DNA from: Nitrososphaerota archaeon
GTDB taxonomy: Archaea; Thermoproteota; Nitrososphaeria; Nitrososphaerales; CADDZS01
DNA length: 64,000 nucleotides
Direction: 5' to 3'
Assembly: GCA_021325255.1 (NCBI GenBank)
Contig: JAJPHP010000081.1
Span: 62,001 to 126,000 of the forward strand
Shown: piece by piece, positions 35,078 to 44,746 of the stretch
Layout: each line of letters begins with the position of its first letter
Position numbering within the stretch: position 1 is the first letter of the stretch
The notes under the pieces: model-generated
Seen by the model: only the letters and a program-made list of their open reading frames with translations
The model's database searches: none
Told to the model about the DNA's origin: nothing
Translations under genes and position numbers: made by a program

Positions 35078-35860
35078 ATGCAATGGCGCGGTGAAAGAAA
35101 GTCCGGAATATCAGTTCTCACAGCCGCGATCTTAGTCCTAGTCCTCACCCTTTCACTCGCCAGTACCGCAAGAGGAGTAGCTACTACTGCTTTCTTCGAC
35201 GCAGGGTTAAGCACAATTCCCACGGAATTGCATTTTCTAGAGCTCCGCGCTTCGCCGCTCAATCTTGTTGCTGAGCAATCGAAGAAGTACTGGTACGTAG
35301 GAGCAGCATCTTTTCAAGCGATGCCAAATCATGGTGTGCGCGGTTCGATTGAGGTCAAGGCACAACCCGAAGTAAGTGCATTCCTTTCTTTCTGGGTGAG
35401 CGATACATTGAGCAATGACTTGTGGGCTCAGGTTGGGTACTATATCTTTCACAGTCAAGGTCCAATGGCGTTCTATCAAGTCTGGAATCTTAGCACTCGA
35501 ACGGAAATTGGTTCGGGCGAATACACAGTATCAAATGGGGTTTATTTGTTTTCAATGTTAGCTAGCAATGGGACAAGGTGGAGCTTCTATGTCGACTCGC
35601 GAATGATCGGAACCTTTGACACTCTCACTTACCAATCCATGCCAAGCTCTGAAGTCTACGCTCTTTCCGAGGAAGGGTATTGCCATTCTCCATTCCCTTT
35701 TGAGCAGGTGGATTTCAGAAATGGAATGCAGGTGCAGAACATATACGGGGCCTGGGTCAACGTAAGCAGGGCCACCTCTTATGGTAGTGCCTGGGGAATA
35801 GTAAGAAGTAATCAAGACTCTTCGCTCGGTGTGCATAATTTCCTCGTTGGAGGAAGCTAG
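35078..35860 (+). CDS. Secreted beta-rich protein, unknown
   Basis: The 260-residue protein has a signal peptide (basic start, helix at about 12-32, cut near ARG-V) and no other membrane segment or sorting signal. The mature part alternates short strands rich in aromatics (WAQVGYYIFHSQGP, FYQVWNLSTRTEIG, WSFYVDSRMIGTFD, FPFEQVDFRNGMQVQN). This suggests a jelly-roll or lectin/ConA-like fold, though no family is recognised. Sequons (NLS, NGT, NVS) are present. Lying among surface-protein genes, it may bind or process glycan outside the cell. Confidence 0.65.
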   Translation: MQWRGERKSGISVLTAAILVLVLTLSLASTARGVATTAFFDAGLSTIPTELHFLELRASPLNLVAEQSKKYWYVGAASFQAMPNHGVRGSIEVKAQPEVSAFLSFWVSDTLSNDLWAQVGYYIFHSQGPMAFYQVWNLSTRTEIGSGEYTVSNGVYLFSMLASNGTRWSFYVDSRMIGTFDTLTYQSMPSSEVYALSEEGYCHSPFPFEQVDFRNGMQVQNIYGAWVNVSRATSYGSAWGIVRSNQDSSLGVHNFLVGGS

Positions 35861-36148
35861 TCGCCGATACCTGAGGGCAGTTCATTGTGGTGAGTAGTAC
35901 CATAGCAGTGAAAAACAAAAGAGAAGGCCGAGAAATCCGACGACTTGAGGGCAGTTTAATAGCAGCGTTCACTACTGTTTACGTGGGCAATAGCTAACTG
36001 GCGGAGAATGCGCTACAGCTTTTTTAGCTTCATTCTTGGCCATTTGTTGATGCTGAAGTAAGAAGGGTGCGGTAGCGGCCATATCAGCAGATCTCAATCT
36101 TAATGATACCAAGGAAAACACAACTCTGGAGTCTAGGAAAAAAAGGCC

Positions 36149-37138
36149 ATGAATCTAGCGAGCAGGAAAATCTTTGTGACAGGTGGTGCCGGATTCATAG
36201 GCTCTCACATCGTCCAGGAACTGCTTAAGAGAGACTGCAAGGTGGTCTGCTACGATATCTTGGATGATGATTTCTATCCTGGCAAAGAGGAGAACGTGGG
36301 ATTACTTTCAGCCAACTCGAATTTTCATCTTATCCGCAAGGACATCCTCGACTACCCCAGTCTTAGAGATGCCATGAGGGGCTCAGACATCATACTCCAT
36401 GAGGCCGGTCAAGCTGGAGTTAGGTACTGCAACGAAAAGCCGATGAAGGCAAATAGAGTTAACGTGGAGGGCACGTTGAACGTCCTAATGAGCGCACGAG
36501 AAGTTGGTATCAAGGAGATGGTGTACGCTTCCTCGTCCTCGGTTTTCGGTGACCCGAAGTACATCCCCATGGATGAGGAACATCCAACGCGCCCCAACTC
36601 ACCGTATGGTGTTTCGAAGCTCGCGGGCGAGTTGTACTGCCTTGCATTTGGAAAGGTCTATGGGATTGACGTATCATGCCTAAGATACTTTTCTGTCTAC
36701 GGTCCACGAGGAAGACCCGACCAGGTTATCTACGCCTTCGCCGAGAAGATAGCAAGGGGAGAGCGACCCGTGATTTACGGCGACGGAGAACAGACTCGCG
36801 ACTTTACCTACGTCTCCGACATTGTTGACGCCACAATTCTCGCCGCCGAGAAGGTCAGCGAGCGCGCGAGCGGCGAGGTCTTCAACTTAGGGCACGGTTC
36901 GAAGATTTCGATGAATGATCTAGCGCGCTTGGTTATAATTGAGATGGGACAGGAAGGAAGGATATCGCCTATCTACGCAGAGCGTTCCAAGGGCGATTTC
37001 ATGCACACCGAGGCAAACAGCGCGAAGGCGCGGAGCGTGCTTGGGTGGGTCCCCAAAGTACCGCTTGAAGTCGGTCTGAAGCACTTCCTCAAGTGGTATA
37101 CATCCAGTGAGAGAGTGACGCGCAAAGTTGCGAGGTAG
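36149..37138 (+). CDS. NAD-dependent sugar epimerase (UDP-glucuronate 4-epimerase-like)
   Basis: This is a short-chain dehydrogenase-type enzyme that inverts a hydroxyl on a nucleotide sugar. The 329-residue product has the NAD motif TGGAGFIGSH at 11-20, the HEAGQAGVRY block at 84-93 typical of uronate epimerases, SSSSVFG at 128-134, and the catalytic YGVSK (Y153, K157), followed by RYFSVYGPRGRPD. The two UDP-sugar dehydrogenases in the locus would supply a UDP-uronate substrate, which supports the assignment. UDP-glucose 4-epimerase remains possible. Confidence 0.85.
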   Translation: MNLASRKIFVTGGAGFIGSHIVQELLKRDCKVVCYDILDDDFYPGKEENVGLLSANSNFHLIRKDILDYPSLRDAMRGSDIILHEAGQAGVRYCNEKPMKANRVNVEGTLNVLMSAREVGIKEMVYASSSSVFGDPKYIPMDEEHPTRPNSPYGVSKLAGELYCLAFGKVYGIDVSCLRYFSVYGPRGRPDQVIYAFAEKIARGERPVIYGDGEQTRDFTYVSDIVDATILAAEKVSERASGEVFNLGHGSKISMNDLARLVIIEMGQEGRISPIYAERSKGDFMHTEANSAKARSVLGWVPKVPLEVGLKHFLKWYTSSERVTRKVAR

Positions 37139-37348
37139 AAGCGTGGCTTGAGAATTCTCTGCTCGGTTTGGTTTCGTTCTCTCCATTTACAATTCAAGCA
37201 TCACTGATGACTCGATCTGAAGAGTTAAGTCCTGACCATTGATTCGATACATATTCTCCGAATTCATCTGCCGACCTTCGGGTTGGAAGGTGCCTTTGCT
37301 CCTTAGAGCGAGTTTTGTCTGAGACTGCGTGGATGAGGATAAAGGAGT

Positions 37349-38557
37349 TTGAAAATCGCACAGGTCAACGTCTACTTCAAACCCTTCATGGTTGGGGGAG
37401 CAGAGTGGTACGTCTACAACATTTCAAAGCAGCTCGTCAAGATGGGCCACGAGGTTCATGTATACACTGCAAAGAAGTACGGGGGCCAGGAGGAAAAGTC
37501 CGAAGAGATAATCGACGGGATACACGTCCACCGGTTTCCTTTCAAGATAGACTGGACCTATAGGCTGAAGGTCTGGGACGGATTAAAGCAGTCCCTGTCT
37601 TCTGGCTCGTTTGATATCATACACACCTATGACTATGCTCAGACACACACTAGTAGCGCCCTGAGTGTGTCAAAGAGACTTGGTATACATTCGGCGCTTA
37701 CTGTCTTTGATATTCACTCGATGATTCCGAGAACCTGGTTCAAACAGGTTCCGATGAGAATTTTTGAGCGATTTTTTGCAAAGGGCATTCTTGACTCGGC
37801 GGACAGCATATTGGTTAGAGCACCGACGCTCGTGAAACCTTTGACGAAACTTGGAATTGACAACGAGAAGATAATTGTCACCCCTTCCGGAATAAATGAT
37901 GAGTCACTGGGAACTTTCGATGGCAAGGCTTTCCTCCGAGAGCACGGTATCAATGGCTCTCCGGTTATACTGTTTCTCGGCCGGTTAAACCCACTGAAGG
38001 GGCCGCAGCACCTGATTTCGGTAGCTCCGACTCTCATCAAGAAATATCCGAACATCGCATTCATCTTTGTTGGTGCAGATCAATCTGGGTACGCCGATTA
38101 TCTGAAGGAACTCAGCAGGAAGCTTGGCGTTGAGAAAAATGTCTATCTTCTCGGACCGATTTACGAATATGTTGAGAAGATGAAGGCATACGCTTCATGT
38201 GATGTATTCGCGTTACCTACTAGTTATGAAGGAACGAGCCAGGCAATCTTTGAGGCGATGTCCCAGGCGAGGCCCATAATATCTACAAATACAGGCGGTA
38301 TCCCATTTCAGATTGAGGATGGAAAAGAGGGAATCCTCCTGCCTTATGGCGACAACAGCCAACTCCTCCGTTCTATTGAACGTCTAGTGGAAGATCGCGA
38401 TTTTGCCTCGAAACTAGGAAACAGCGCGAAGGAGAAGGTAAAGGCCTTCAGATACTCAACTCTCGCCTCGGAGCTCTTTCGCATTTACGAATCGACGGTA
38501 AAAGGAAAACTTCGTCAGACTCCTGAATTCGAATCCATTCCAAAACCACGTCGATAA
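37349..38557 (+). CDS. GT4-family glycosyltransferase
   Basis: This is a GT-B enzyme of 402 residues. Its acceptor domain starts NVYFKPFMVGGAEWYVYNIS, a common GT4 opening. The donor domain includes ILFLGRLNPLKGPQHLI, FIFVGADQSGY and the YEGTSQAIFEAMSQARPIISTNTGG block that binds the nucleotide sugar. It starts at TTG 37349, about 210 bp after the epimerase gene on the same strand. The acceptor is unknown. Confidence 0.88.
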   Translation: MKIAQVNVYFKPFMVGGAEWYVYNISKQLVKMGHEVHVYTAKKYGGQEEKSEEIIDGIHVHRFPFKIDWTYRLKVWDGLKQSLSSGSFDIIHTYDYAQTHTSSALSVSKRLGIHSALTVFDIHSMIPRTWFKQVPMRIFERFFAKGILDSADSILVRAPTLVKPLTKLGIDNEKIIVTPSGINDESLGTFDGKAFLREHGINGSPVILFLGRLNPLKGPQHLISVAPTLIKKYPNIAFIFVGADQSGYADYLKELSRKLGVEKNVYLLGPIYEYVEKMKAYASCDVFALPTSYEGTSQAIFEAMSQARPIISTNTGGIPFQIEDGKEGILLPYGDNSQLLRSIERLVEDRDFASKLGNSAKEKVKAFRYSTLASELFRIYESTVKGKLRQTPEFESIPKPRR

Positions 38558-38666
38558 ATTGGCATGCCGAAGATAGGATATCATTCGCTCAAGTAGTGTA
38601 CGAGAGATTCTCAATGCATCTGTGCATTAAGAATCAACGAAGAGATCTGGCGGTGCAGATTCCAAG

Positions 38667-38696
38667 GGCAGCTCGTCTTTTTGGTTCGAGCTTGCC
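38667..38696 (-). terminator. Hairpin between convergent genes
   Basis: GGCAGCTCG (38667-38675) pairs with CGAGCTTGCC (38687-38696) with one bulged base and a U-rich loop region. It sits between a plus-strand glycosyltransferase and the minus-strand V4R-like gene and could terminate either. Confidence 0.35.
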
Positions 38697-38703
38697 GGCT
38701 GCT

Positions 38704-39663
38704 TTATGGGGGGTTATTCGATGTCGTGGTATGAAAGTTCATTAAAGACCGGTGGCTCATACCCACGGCCTCCGTTATCGCGGGTTCTGTTTGCTTGCTC
38801 GACGTCTGCAGTATGGGTGGTTCGGTCTGATCTGGAATGAGATTACTGTTGGCGGAAAGCTCTGATGGGATTCCTGTGGGTTTTTCTGCCAAGGTCACCG
38901 TGAGCATGCGCCCACCAACTTCGTAAGATTCCCTGACAATTTCCATTCGTCTTCCCTTTAGCGCCTCGACGAGACCCGATGCTATCCCTTGAATGAAAGT
39001 GTTCCCGGATGCCTCGCCTGATTTTGACGTCGGCGGATCTTGAATGATCACACACTCGGCGCCGTTATCCGACTGCGATCTGAATGTTCCCAGACCAATA
39101 GTACGAAGGTACGCCGCAGAGTTTTCCTGGATGTTGCTTAGAGAGGTTTTCTTTCCCATCGTAAGCCTGATCCTCTTCACTAGATCAAGCGCATAACTGC
39201 GCGCCAGTTCAAAGAGCGCAGACTTGCCTTGCGGGTTTCCTCTGAGACGCTCGCCAAGCTGCGAGATAAAATCAGAATCGACTGCAACGACGCGGACGCT
39301 GTCCATCATCGTCAGAGGAAACAAATATCGGTCGAAGAACCTGCCCTTCATACTTGAAGAAACTGCATTGACAACGAATTTGAATCGACGCAATTCAATA
39401 ATTAGGTCATCTGACGAAATGTCTGCCGTTTTGAGATCGCAGTAGACGCATAACGTAAATTCGTTGTATTTCTCGTCCAAGTAGCCACTCTGGAATAGAA
39501 TTTTGGCGCCGTGGACAAAGAAAGTGTTGAGCACGCGTGTCTGTGCACCCTTTTCCTCCTTGCCTGAGATTAGAAATGAAAAGGTTGTAACTGATCCAGC
39601 CTTTGCCAGACCTATGGTGCGAGGAAAGTATTCAACGCTCGATTGAGATGGGTCGGCCGCCAT
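38704..39663 (-). CDS. V4R-like domain protein, paralog of 11483-12661
   Basis: The 319-residue soluble protein has an N-terminal strand-rich domain (about 15-110) and then a V4R-like core at about 118-265 with FELARSYALDLVKRI, FIQGIASGLVEALKGRR and MLTVTLAEKPT. These align in order with FDVARSYGLDLVRNIV, FIQGMVAGMLEYFTKKK and VLTLRFVYEEE of the protein at 11483. Unlike that one it has no zinc-ribbon site but keeps a disordered C-terminal tail. Typical V4R cysteines are missing. The role is probably regulatory or scaffolding, not proven. Confidence 0.6.
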   Translation of the reverse strand: MAADPSQSSVEYFPRTIGLAKAGSVTTFSFLISGKEEKGAQTRVLNTFFVHGAKILFQSGYLDEKYNEFTLCVYCDLKTADISSDDLIIELRRFKFVVNAVSSSMKGRFFDRYLFPLTMMDSVRVVAVDSDFISQLGERLRGNPQGKSALFELARSYALDLVKRIRLTMGKKTSLSNIQENSAAYLRTIGLGTFRSQSDNGAECVIIQDPPTSKSGEASGNTFIQGIASGLVEALKGRRMEIVRESYEVGGRMLTVTLAEKPTGIPSELSANSNLIPDQTEPPILQTSSKQTEPAITEAVGMSHRSLMNFHTTTSNNPP

Positions 39664-39839
39664 ATATCATGCAGCTGGAGGTATCTATCTCTGATATCAA
39701 TTATAGAATTATGTAGCTAGCCTCCGAAGTCCGAATCCGCATGAAATTCCCCAATCGGCTGTACATATTCTCGATTTCGAGAAAAACCGAACATGGGTAA
39801 TGCTCCCAGAGAACCTGAGATTATTGATAAACTCGCTAG

Positions 39840-41063
39840 CTAGTCCAACAATTCCGAATAGACTGAGTCTATTCGCGTAGCGACCGAGTTCCAAGTGAAA
39901 TCTCTTTCGACCCGCTGTCTTCCGAATTCACCCATTTTTGAAGCGAGTGCCTCATTCGAAAGTATAGCGAGCACTGCATTTGCAATAGCGTCGGCCGAGC
40001 CGTAGTCGATTAGGAAACCCGACTTGCCATCGTCCACTACCTCTGAAAGACCACCCCGCTTTGTAGCAACTACAGGGGTTCCGCATGCCATTGCCTCGAC
40101 CACTACCTTTCCGAACGCCTCATAGTAAGAAGGCAGGACAAATACACTAGCTGCAGAGTAGAAAGCGGGAAGCTGAACGTTGGGCACACGATCAAGCAAC
40201 AGGACCCTGTCCACAAGGTCGTCTCTTTCTATTTCCTTCTGCAGGTAAGACCAATAATCAGTTCCTCCTAACCAACTTGGGACGCCCCCGACGCAAACAA
40301 GAACCGCATCAGGACATTCTTTAGAGATCTTCTTCATTGCCCTAATCAGATAGACTACTCCCTTTCTGAGGCCAAAGTGGCCGACGTAAAGGATTGTCTT
40401 CTTTCCCTCGAATTTCTTAAGCGCCTCCGGAAAAGTTTCATCGGGCTGAGGCTTGAAAATCTGCTCGTCTACACCGTTGAAGACGACCCGTATCTTCTTT
40501 TGCGAAATACGGTAGTGCTCTGATAGATCCCTCTTAATCACGGAGCTCACTGTTAGCACTCTATCAGCACAAGACCAGAGTATCTTTTCTCGTAGGAAAT
40601 AGTATGTTACTTTGATTGGCGAGTAATCATGAACTACGTCTCCAAAGAGCAAGCGAACGGGCATGTGGTGGGATCGCGTTGTCCCGTGGACATGCGACAC
40701 GACCGGGACACCGAGGGCCCCCTTCATTGGCACAGTAAAGAATCCGGCAGTAGCGTGAGTGTGTAATATTGTGTCCCTGTGCCCATAGATTACACTTCTG
40801 GCTATCTGGTAGGCATTCAGATCAAATGGGCTGTCCACTCTATGAATAGTTACTCTGCCATAATTCTCTGACTTTGGTTGTCCAGTTTTCCGGTTAGTGA
40901 CAACGTGGACATCATGACCCAGCCTGGCTTGCTCCTTGGATAGGTAGTAGTAAACTGGCTGCAGGCCATAAGATGGATCTCCACCAACAGGATAATCCTT
41001 CGCGATCCTGCACACTGCGATTTTGGAGATTGAAGTCATTTCCGATGCGCGTCCACGGCACAT
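39840..41063 (-). CDS. GT4-family glycosyltransferase
   Basis: The 407-residue frame probably starts at the Met at residue 9. The acceptor domain has the segment GLQPVYYYLSKEQARLGHDV. The donor domain has TILYVGHFGLRKGVVYLI, LVCVGGVPSWLGG and the donor-site block YEAFGKVVVEAMACGTPVVA, followed by GLSEVVDDGKSGFLID. It leads no obvious operon; the next gene downstream is the V4R-like protein about 180 bp away. The acceptor is unknown. Confidence 0.88.
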   Translation of the reverse strand: MCRGRASEMTSISKIAVCRIAKDYPVGGDPSYGLQPVYYYLSKEQARLGHDVHVVTNRKTGQPKSENYGRVTIHRVDSPFDLNAYQIARSVIYGHRDTILHTHATAGFFTVPMKGALGVPVVSHVHGTTRSHHMPVRLLFGDVVHDYSPIKVTYYFLREKILWSCADRVLTVSSVIKRDLSEHYRISQKKIRVVFNGVDEQIFKPQPDETFPEALKKFEGKKTILYVGHFGLRKGVVYLIRAMKKISKECPDAVLVCVGGVPSWLGGTDYWSYLQKEIERDDLVDRVLLLDRVPNVQLPAFYSAASVFVLPSYYEAFGKVVVEAMACGTPVVATKRGGLSEVVDDGKSGFLIDYGSADAIANAVLAILSNEALASKMGEFGRQRVERDFTWNSVATRIDSVYSELLD

Positions 41064-41163
41064 TTGCTTATCCTGCAGGGATGCTTGCGTTCTCAGTGAG
41101 TTGGGTTAGAATTATGAATCATTCAAGTCAGATTTGGGTAAAATAGAGGACGTAAAGCTGACT

Positions 41164-42588
41164 TTATTTATGTTTGAGTAATGATTTGCCGTCGAAGTGA
41201 GCAGGTATGGGAAGACCCATCATATCGAGCAGAGTTGGCGCGACATCCATGATATTTGCTCTCAAACCATTCCTCCCCTGACTTGGAAGATCCCCGCTCA
41301 AGATTAGAATCCCCTCCCTGTGATGCCACCCCTCCTCAGTCGTTTCAACTAAGTGACCTCCTATGTTTTCGGAAAGACGCCATCCGTCCTCTAACGCAAG
41401 CATCACATCTGGAGCTTTGCCGACTTCGTCCCCCCAGTACAGCATTTCTCGAGGCATGGCTCTTTTCACAATTCCACCCTCCGCGGACTGAATTGCCAGG
41501 CTAGAGAGCGACTCCACCAGCTTCTTTCTGACCTCGTCCCGCGACTGTATCGGTTCAATGGATTTCTTGACAATTATTCCTTGGCTCCCGGGCGATGAAA
41601 GCCAAGCTTTCGTTTCGTCCCAATTCAAGTCCTCGCGAGAGGCCCTTGCAGTCGGGATCGCCCTAGCAAACTTGCGAGGCATTATCTTTCTAAAAGATCT
41701 TGGCGCTTTCTTCTTTAGTCCCTCCCGAGTTATTCCAAAAGATCTCATGGCTTTTTTTGAGGCGGTCGTCTTGCTGACGAGATAATTCTCTCGTCTCAAC
41801 CATTCATTCGCGAAGAAAATGTGCTTGCAACTTGTAAATCCATGATCGGACATCACGAGGACCTTCGACGGCCCGGCTGCTCGCAGAAGTCTAGCTACGA
41901 GCGTGTCGATTTTGTCATAAGCATTTGGGATCGCCCCGCGCAATCTCTCTTCGATCAAGTTTCCTTCATTCTTGAAATATTTCCAATAACGATGCTGAAT
42001 TCTATCGAGCGCGGTAAACACAACGACCGCCAGATCCCACTCGTGCTCCTCCATCAGTTGGATGGTGGCGTCTAGCCTGACAGTTTCCGACTCTAGCAAG
42101 AGTGTGTCATACTTATCTGGTGAACTTGGTTTCGGGTCTACCTCATAACCCAATTCCTGCAGTTTTGGTTGGATAGTGGCAGGGAAGGTGAAATTCTTAG
42201 TTCCTTCGACAAACGGGATACCAGAGACCATCACCCCATTCAGCGGTCTCGGCGGAAACGTCATCGGAACGTTAACTACAATGCTCTTGACATTGCAATC
42301 GGATGCAATTTCCCAAACATACCTAGCACTGACATCGCCCGAGTGGACGATTTTCCGCTCGTACCCTTCCCAGCGGAAGAAATCAAAGACGCCATGTTTT
42401 CCTGGATTGACACCAGTAAAAGCTGAGGTCCATCCGGGCGCGGAGTGGGCTGGAAGGGTACTAACAAGGACGTGAGAAGATCCGTTTCGTATCAGCGAGT
42501 TTAACGCAGGAAGCTTATTGTAATCTATCGCAGGTCGCATGACATCCCAGGTGGCGGCGTCCAGCCCGATCACCAGAACGCGCTCCAA
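41164..42588 (-). CDS. Alkaline-phosphatase-fold phosphodiesterase/nucleotide pyrophosphatase-like enzyme
   Basis: The 474-residue product begins RVLVIGLDAATWD with the metal Asp (D10), has STLPAHSAPGWTSAFTG with candidate nucleophile residues, NPGKHGVFDFF, and VLVMSDHGFTS near the middle, all features of type I phosphodiesterases/sulfatase-superfamily enzymes. There is no signal peptide, so it acts inside the cell or is secreted by another route. Such genes recur in archaeal and bacterial glycan clusters. A small RHH protein is encoded 99 bp upstream on the same strand. Confidence 0.8.
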   Translation of the reverse strand: MERVLVIGLDAATWDVMRPAIDYNKLPALNSLIRNGSSHVLVSTLPAHSAPGWTSAFTGVNPGKHGVFDFFRWEGYERKIVHSGDVSARYVWEIASDCNVKSIVVNVPMTFPPRPLNGVMVSGIPFVEGTKNFTFPATIQPKLQELGYEVDPKPSSPDKYDTLLLESETVRLDATIQLMEEHEWDLAVVVFTALDRIQHRYWKYFKNEGNLIEERLRGAIPNAYDKIDTLVARLLRAAGPSKVLVMSDHGFTSCKHIFFANEWLRRENYLVSKTTASKKAMRSFGITREGLKKKAPRSFRKIMPRKFARAIPTARASREDLNWDETKAWLSSPGSQGIIVKKSIEPIQSRDEVRKKLVESLSSLAIQSAEGGIVKRAMPREMLYWGDEVGKAPDVMLALEDGWRLSENIGGHLVETTEEGWHHREGILILSGDLPSQGRNGLRANIMDVAPTLLDMMGLPIPAHFDGKSLLKHK

Positions 42589-42687
42589 ATCTCATCAGTC
42601 CGATTGGGAATTTCCGTCAGAGTATGGTGAAATTCGTTTAGTTTCTAGTGCTTTAGACCGAAGGGTCGTGCTACCATTTTCGATTTT

Positions 42688-42945
42688 TCACAGATAACCC
42701 AATGCTTGGAGGTTCTGCTTAATCTTGTCTTCATCTTCTTTGCTGAAGGGAGCCTGAGTTTCCGAGCGATTAACTTCTCTTTGAAGGATCGAGACAACAT
42801 ATTCTTCGACAGAGTTGAACTTAAGAGCCTGCCTTCTTTTGTCTAGCTCTTGGTACATCTCGTCAGTGATGCGAAGATTCAGTTGTCTTGCAGGCGTCAA
42901 TTCAGAATTATTCACCAGAATTTCGGCAACATAAGTCTTTGCCAC
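42688..42945 (-). CDS. RHH-like small protein with LGYL tail
   Basis: The 85-residue protein has a ribbon-helix-helix-like core (strand RQLNLRITDEMYQELDKRRQAL, helix SVEEYVVSILQREV) and a tail ending IKQNLQALGYL. An L-x-x-LGYL ending is frequent at the C-terminus of sulfatase/phosphatase-fold enzymes, and here it lies on a separate protein directly upstream of such an enzyme. It may be a regulator or a detached partner peptide of the gene at 41164. Confidence 0.6.
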   Translation of the reverse strand: MAKTYVAEILVNNSELTPARQLNLRITDEMYQELDKRRQALKFNSVEEYVVSILQREVNRSETQAPFSKEDEDKIKQNLQALGYL

Positions 42946-42996
42946 GGTCGGAATGACTAAATGAATACGCTTTAGGAGTCGTGGACAGTACCAGCC

Positions 42997-44199
42997 TCAG
43001 GACAAGAAAAGGCTGGCAATCTTGTCCCACGAATAGTTGTTTTGGACCAAGGCCCTCCCATTTTCACTTAACCTTTCTGCTTCTCCCGGATTTTGAATCA
43101 GGTATTTTATCGCGTCCGCGAGCTGTTCCGCATCGCCTGGCTCAATTAGAATTCCGGTCTCCTTGTGCTTGATTATCAGGTCTACCGGCTGTATTCTTGT
43201 TGACACCACGGGAACGCCACACGCCATGTACTCGAGAACCTTGAGAGGAAAGCCAACCCCAAATTTTTGTCTCATAGAGTCCGCAGATGGGTTGTAGGGG
43301 GCAAGCAGCACGTCACATGCGTTGATGTATAACGGCACATCATCATATTTGACAGGACCTGTAAAGATACAAAGATGCGCTACGTCTAGCTTTTCTGCAA
43401 GAGATTTGAAAGAGTCAAATCCGGGGCCAACAAACAAGAATTTCACTCCGGGAAAATCATCTTGGAGCAATTTTAAACACGCGATTATCGTGTCGACGCC
43501 GTGCCAGATTTGAAACGTCCCAATATATCCAACCAACACCCCTTCCGGTCCCACCCCTAATCTTTCCCTCATCGCTGCACGACCGTTTGAATCCTTTTTG
43601 AAGAGATTGAGATTTACACCGGCGGATACTGGGATGGTTTTTGTCCGGTCCACCCAGCTTCTCAGCATACTTTCTGTATAATACAAGATCTTCTTGCTTC
43701 TCATCGCACTGAAGCGACTGTAACGAGGTCCAATGATTTCCAAAATGAGCGGCCTGCCAGTCAACAACGAAGCCAGTCCACCGGCACCAAACGAAGTCTC
43801 TCGTTCAATGATCAGATCTATGTCGAATCTTGAGATTAACAGGGCAGACTTGATACCAACGTATATGCGAAAAATGGTCAAGAGATACCAGTAGTATATC
43901 CTATTGACGATTCCCGCTCTTTTCTTGGAACCAGATCCTGCAGACGTATCCCTTCGTCTTCCAGGAGCTATGATAAACCTGTACAGCCTATGAACTTTGA
44001 AACCAGAGATCACTTCTGCTGGAGGTTCGCGCCGCCCAGCTCTCCTGCAGACAACGTGAACTTCAAGCCCCCGCGCCGCAAAGTTGCTGGCAAGTTCCAT
44101 AGTATGAACGGAAGAACCGGTAGGAGAGGGAATAACAACATCCGCCGCTATGTAACAGATATCTTTCCTCTCTGGATTCCTTTTCTCCGAGCGATTCAT
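42997..44199 (-). CDS. GT4-family glycosyltransferase
   Basis: This is a 400-residue GT-B enzyme. Features are an N-terminal acceptor domain with PSPTGSSVHTMELASNFAARG, one hydrophobic segment near 95-120 that may touch the membrane, and a donor domain with VGYIGTFQIWHGVDTII, FLFVGPGFDSFK and LKVLEYMACGVPVVST. The end, NNYSWDKIASLFLS, is the usual GT4 C-terminal helix. It is close to the coupled membrane cluster but on its own transcript. Confidence 0.88.
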   Translation of the reverse strand: MNRSEKRNPERKDICYIAADVVIPSPTGSSVHTMELASNFAARGLEVHVVCRRAGRREPPAEVISGFKVHRLYRFIIAPGRRRDTSAGSGSKKRAGIVNRIYYWYLLTIFRIYVGIKSALLISRFDIDLIIERETSFGAGGLASLLTGRPLILEIIGPRYSRFSAMRSKKILYYTESMLRSWVDRTKTIPVSAGVNLNLFKKDSNGRAAMRERLGVGPEGVLVGYIGTFQIWHGVDTIIACLKLLQDDFPGVKFLFVGPGFDSFKSLAEKLDVAHLCIFTGPVKYDDVPLYINACDVLLAPYNPSADSMRQKFGVGFPLKVLEYMACGVPVVSTRIQPVDLIIKHKETGILIEPGDAEQLADAIKYLIQNPGEAERLSENGRALVQNNYSWDKIASLFLS

Positions 44200-44356
44200 T
44201 TTTTCTTAGGAACACTTTGTGTAGTCAGCTTAATTTCAAACAGACAGAACTATTCATTTGTCGTGCTGTAAGTAACACTTTCTGCTCTAGCAGCTACGCA
44301 ATGACGAAGGACTGGACCGAGCGGTCAAATTCTGCGAATCATCAAGTGTTTGCCTG

Positions 44357-44746
44357 TCATCCTGAAGTTAGCAAAACACCAATTCTCTCCTTTCTCGAAC
44401 GAGTGCGAATGTAATCAAGACCAAGAAATATGAATGCCAAGACCGGCAGCACGATCCTAATCGGGAGAATGAGAATTCCCGTTGTAACGTGGCCGACTGC
44501 AACCACTCCCAATAGTAGTGCTAGACTTACGAACACAGAAAACAGTGCCATCTGCAGTGGACCATAGCTCTCCGAAAACAAGCGCAGGACAGAGTAGCCG
44601 GGCCCGAATAGCAGGAAAATAATCACCGGCAGATCAGAAAGAGATAGCGGCAAGGGAGAGGTCGTAACCATTGTATACAAGCCGAGCAGCGCGATTACTA
44701 TCGAAACAAGCTCTGCCACTGGAAAACGTCTCATTCTATTGGACAC
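44357..44746 (-). CDS. DUF1616-like four-helix membrane protein, last gene of coupled cluster
   Basis: The 129-residue protein has four membrane helices and the segment DLPVIIFLLFGPGYSVLRLF, which resembles the conserved start of archaeal DUF1616 proteins. It overlaps the 3' end of the gene at 44736 by 11 bases, so it is translated with it. It carries no catalytic motif and could be a small membrane subunit of the cluster. The DUF1616 call is from memory of the motif. Confidence 0.55.
   Translation of the reverse strand: MSNRMRRFPVAELVSIVIALLGLYTMVTTSPLPLSLSDLPVIIFLLFGPGYSVLRLFSESYGPLQMALFSVFVSLALLLGVVAVGHVTTGILILPIRIVLPVLAFIFLGLDYIRTRSRKERIGVLLTSG

Noticed and set aside
38681..38696. GGTTCGAGCTTGCC looked like a tRNA T-arm
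   Set aside because: No matching acceptor, D-arm or anticodon arm is found around it. The bases form a simple hairpin instead.
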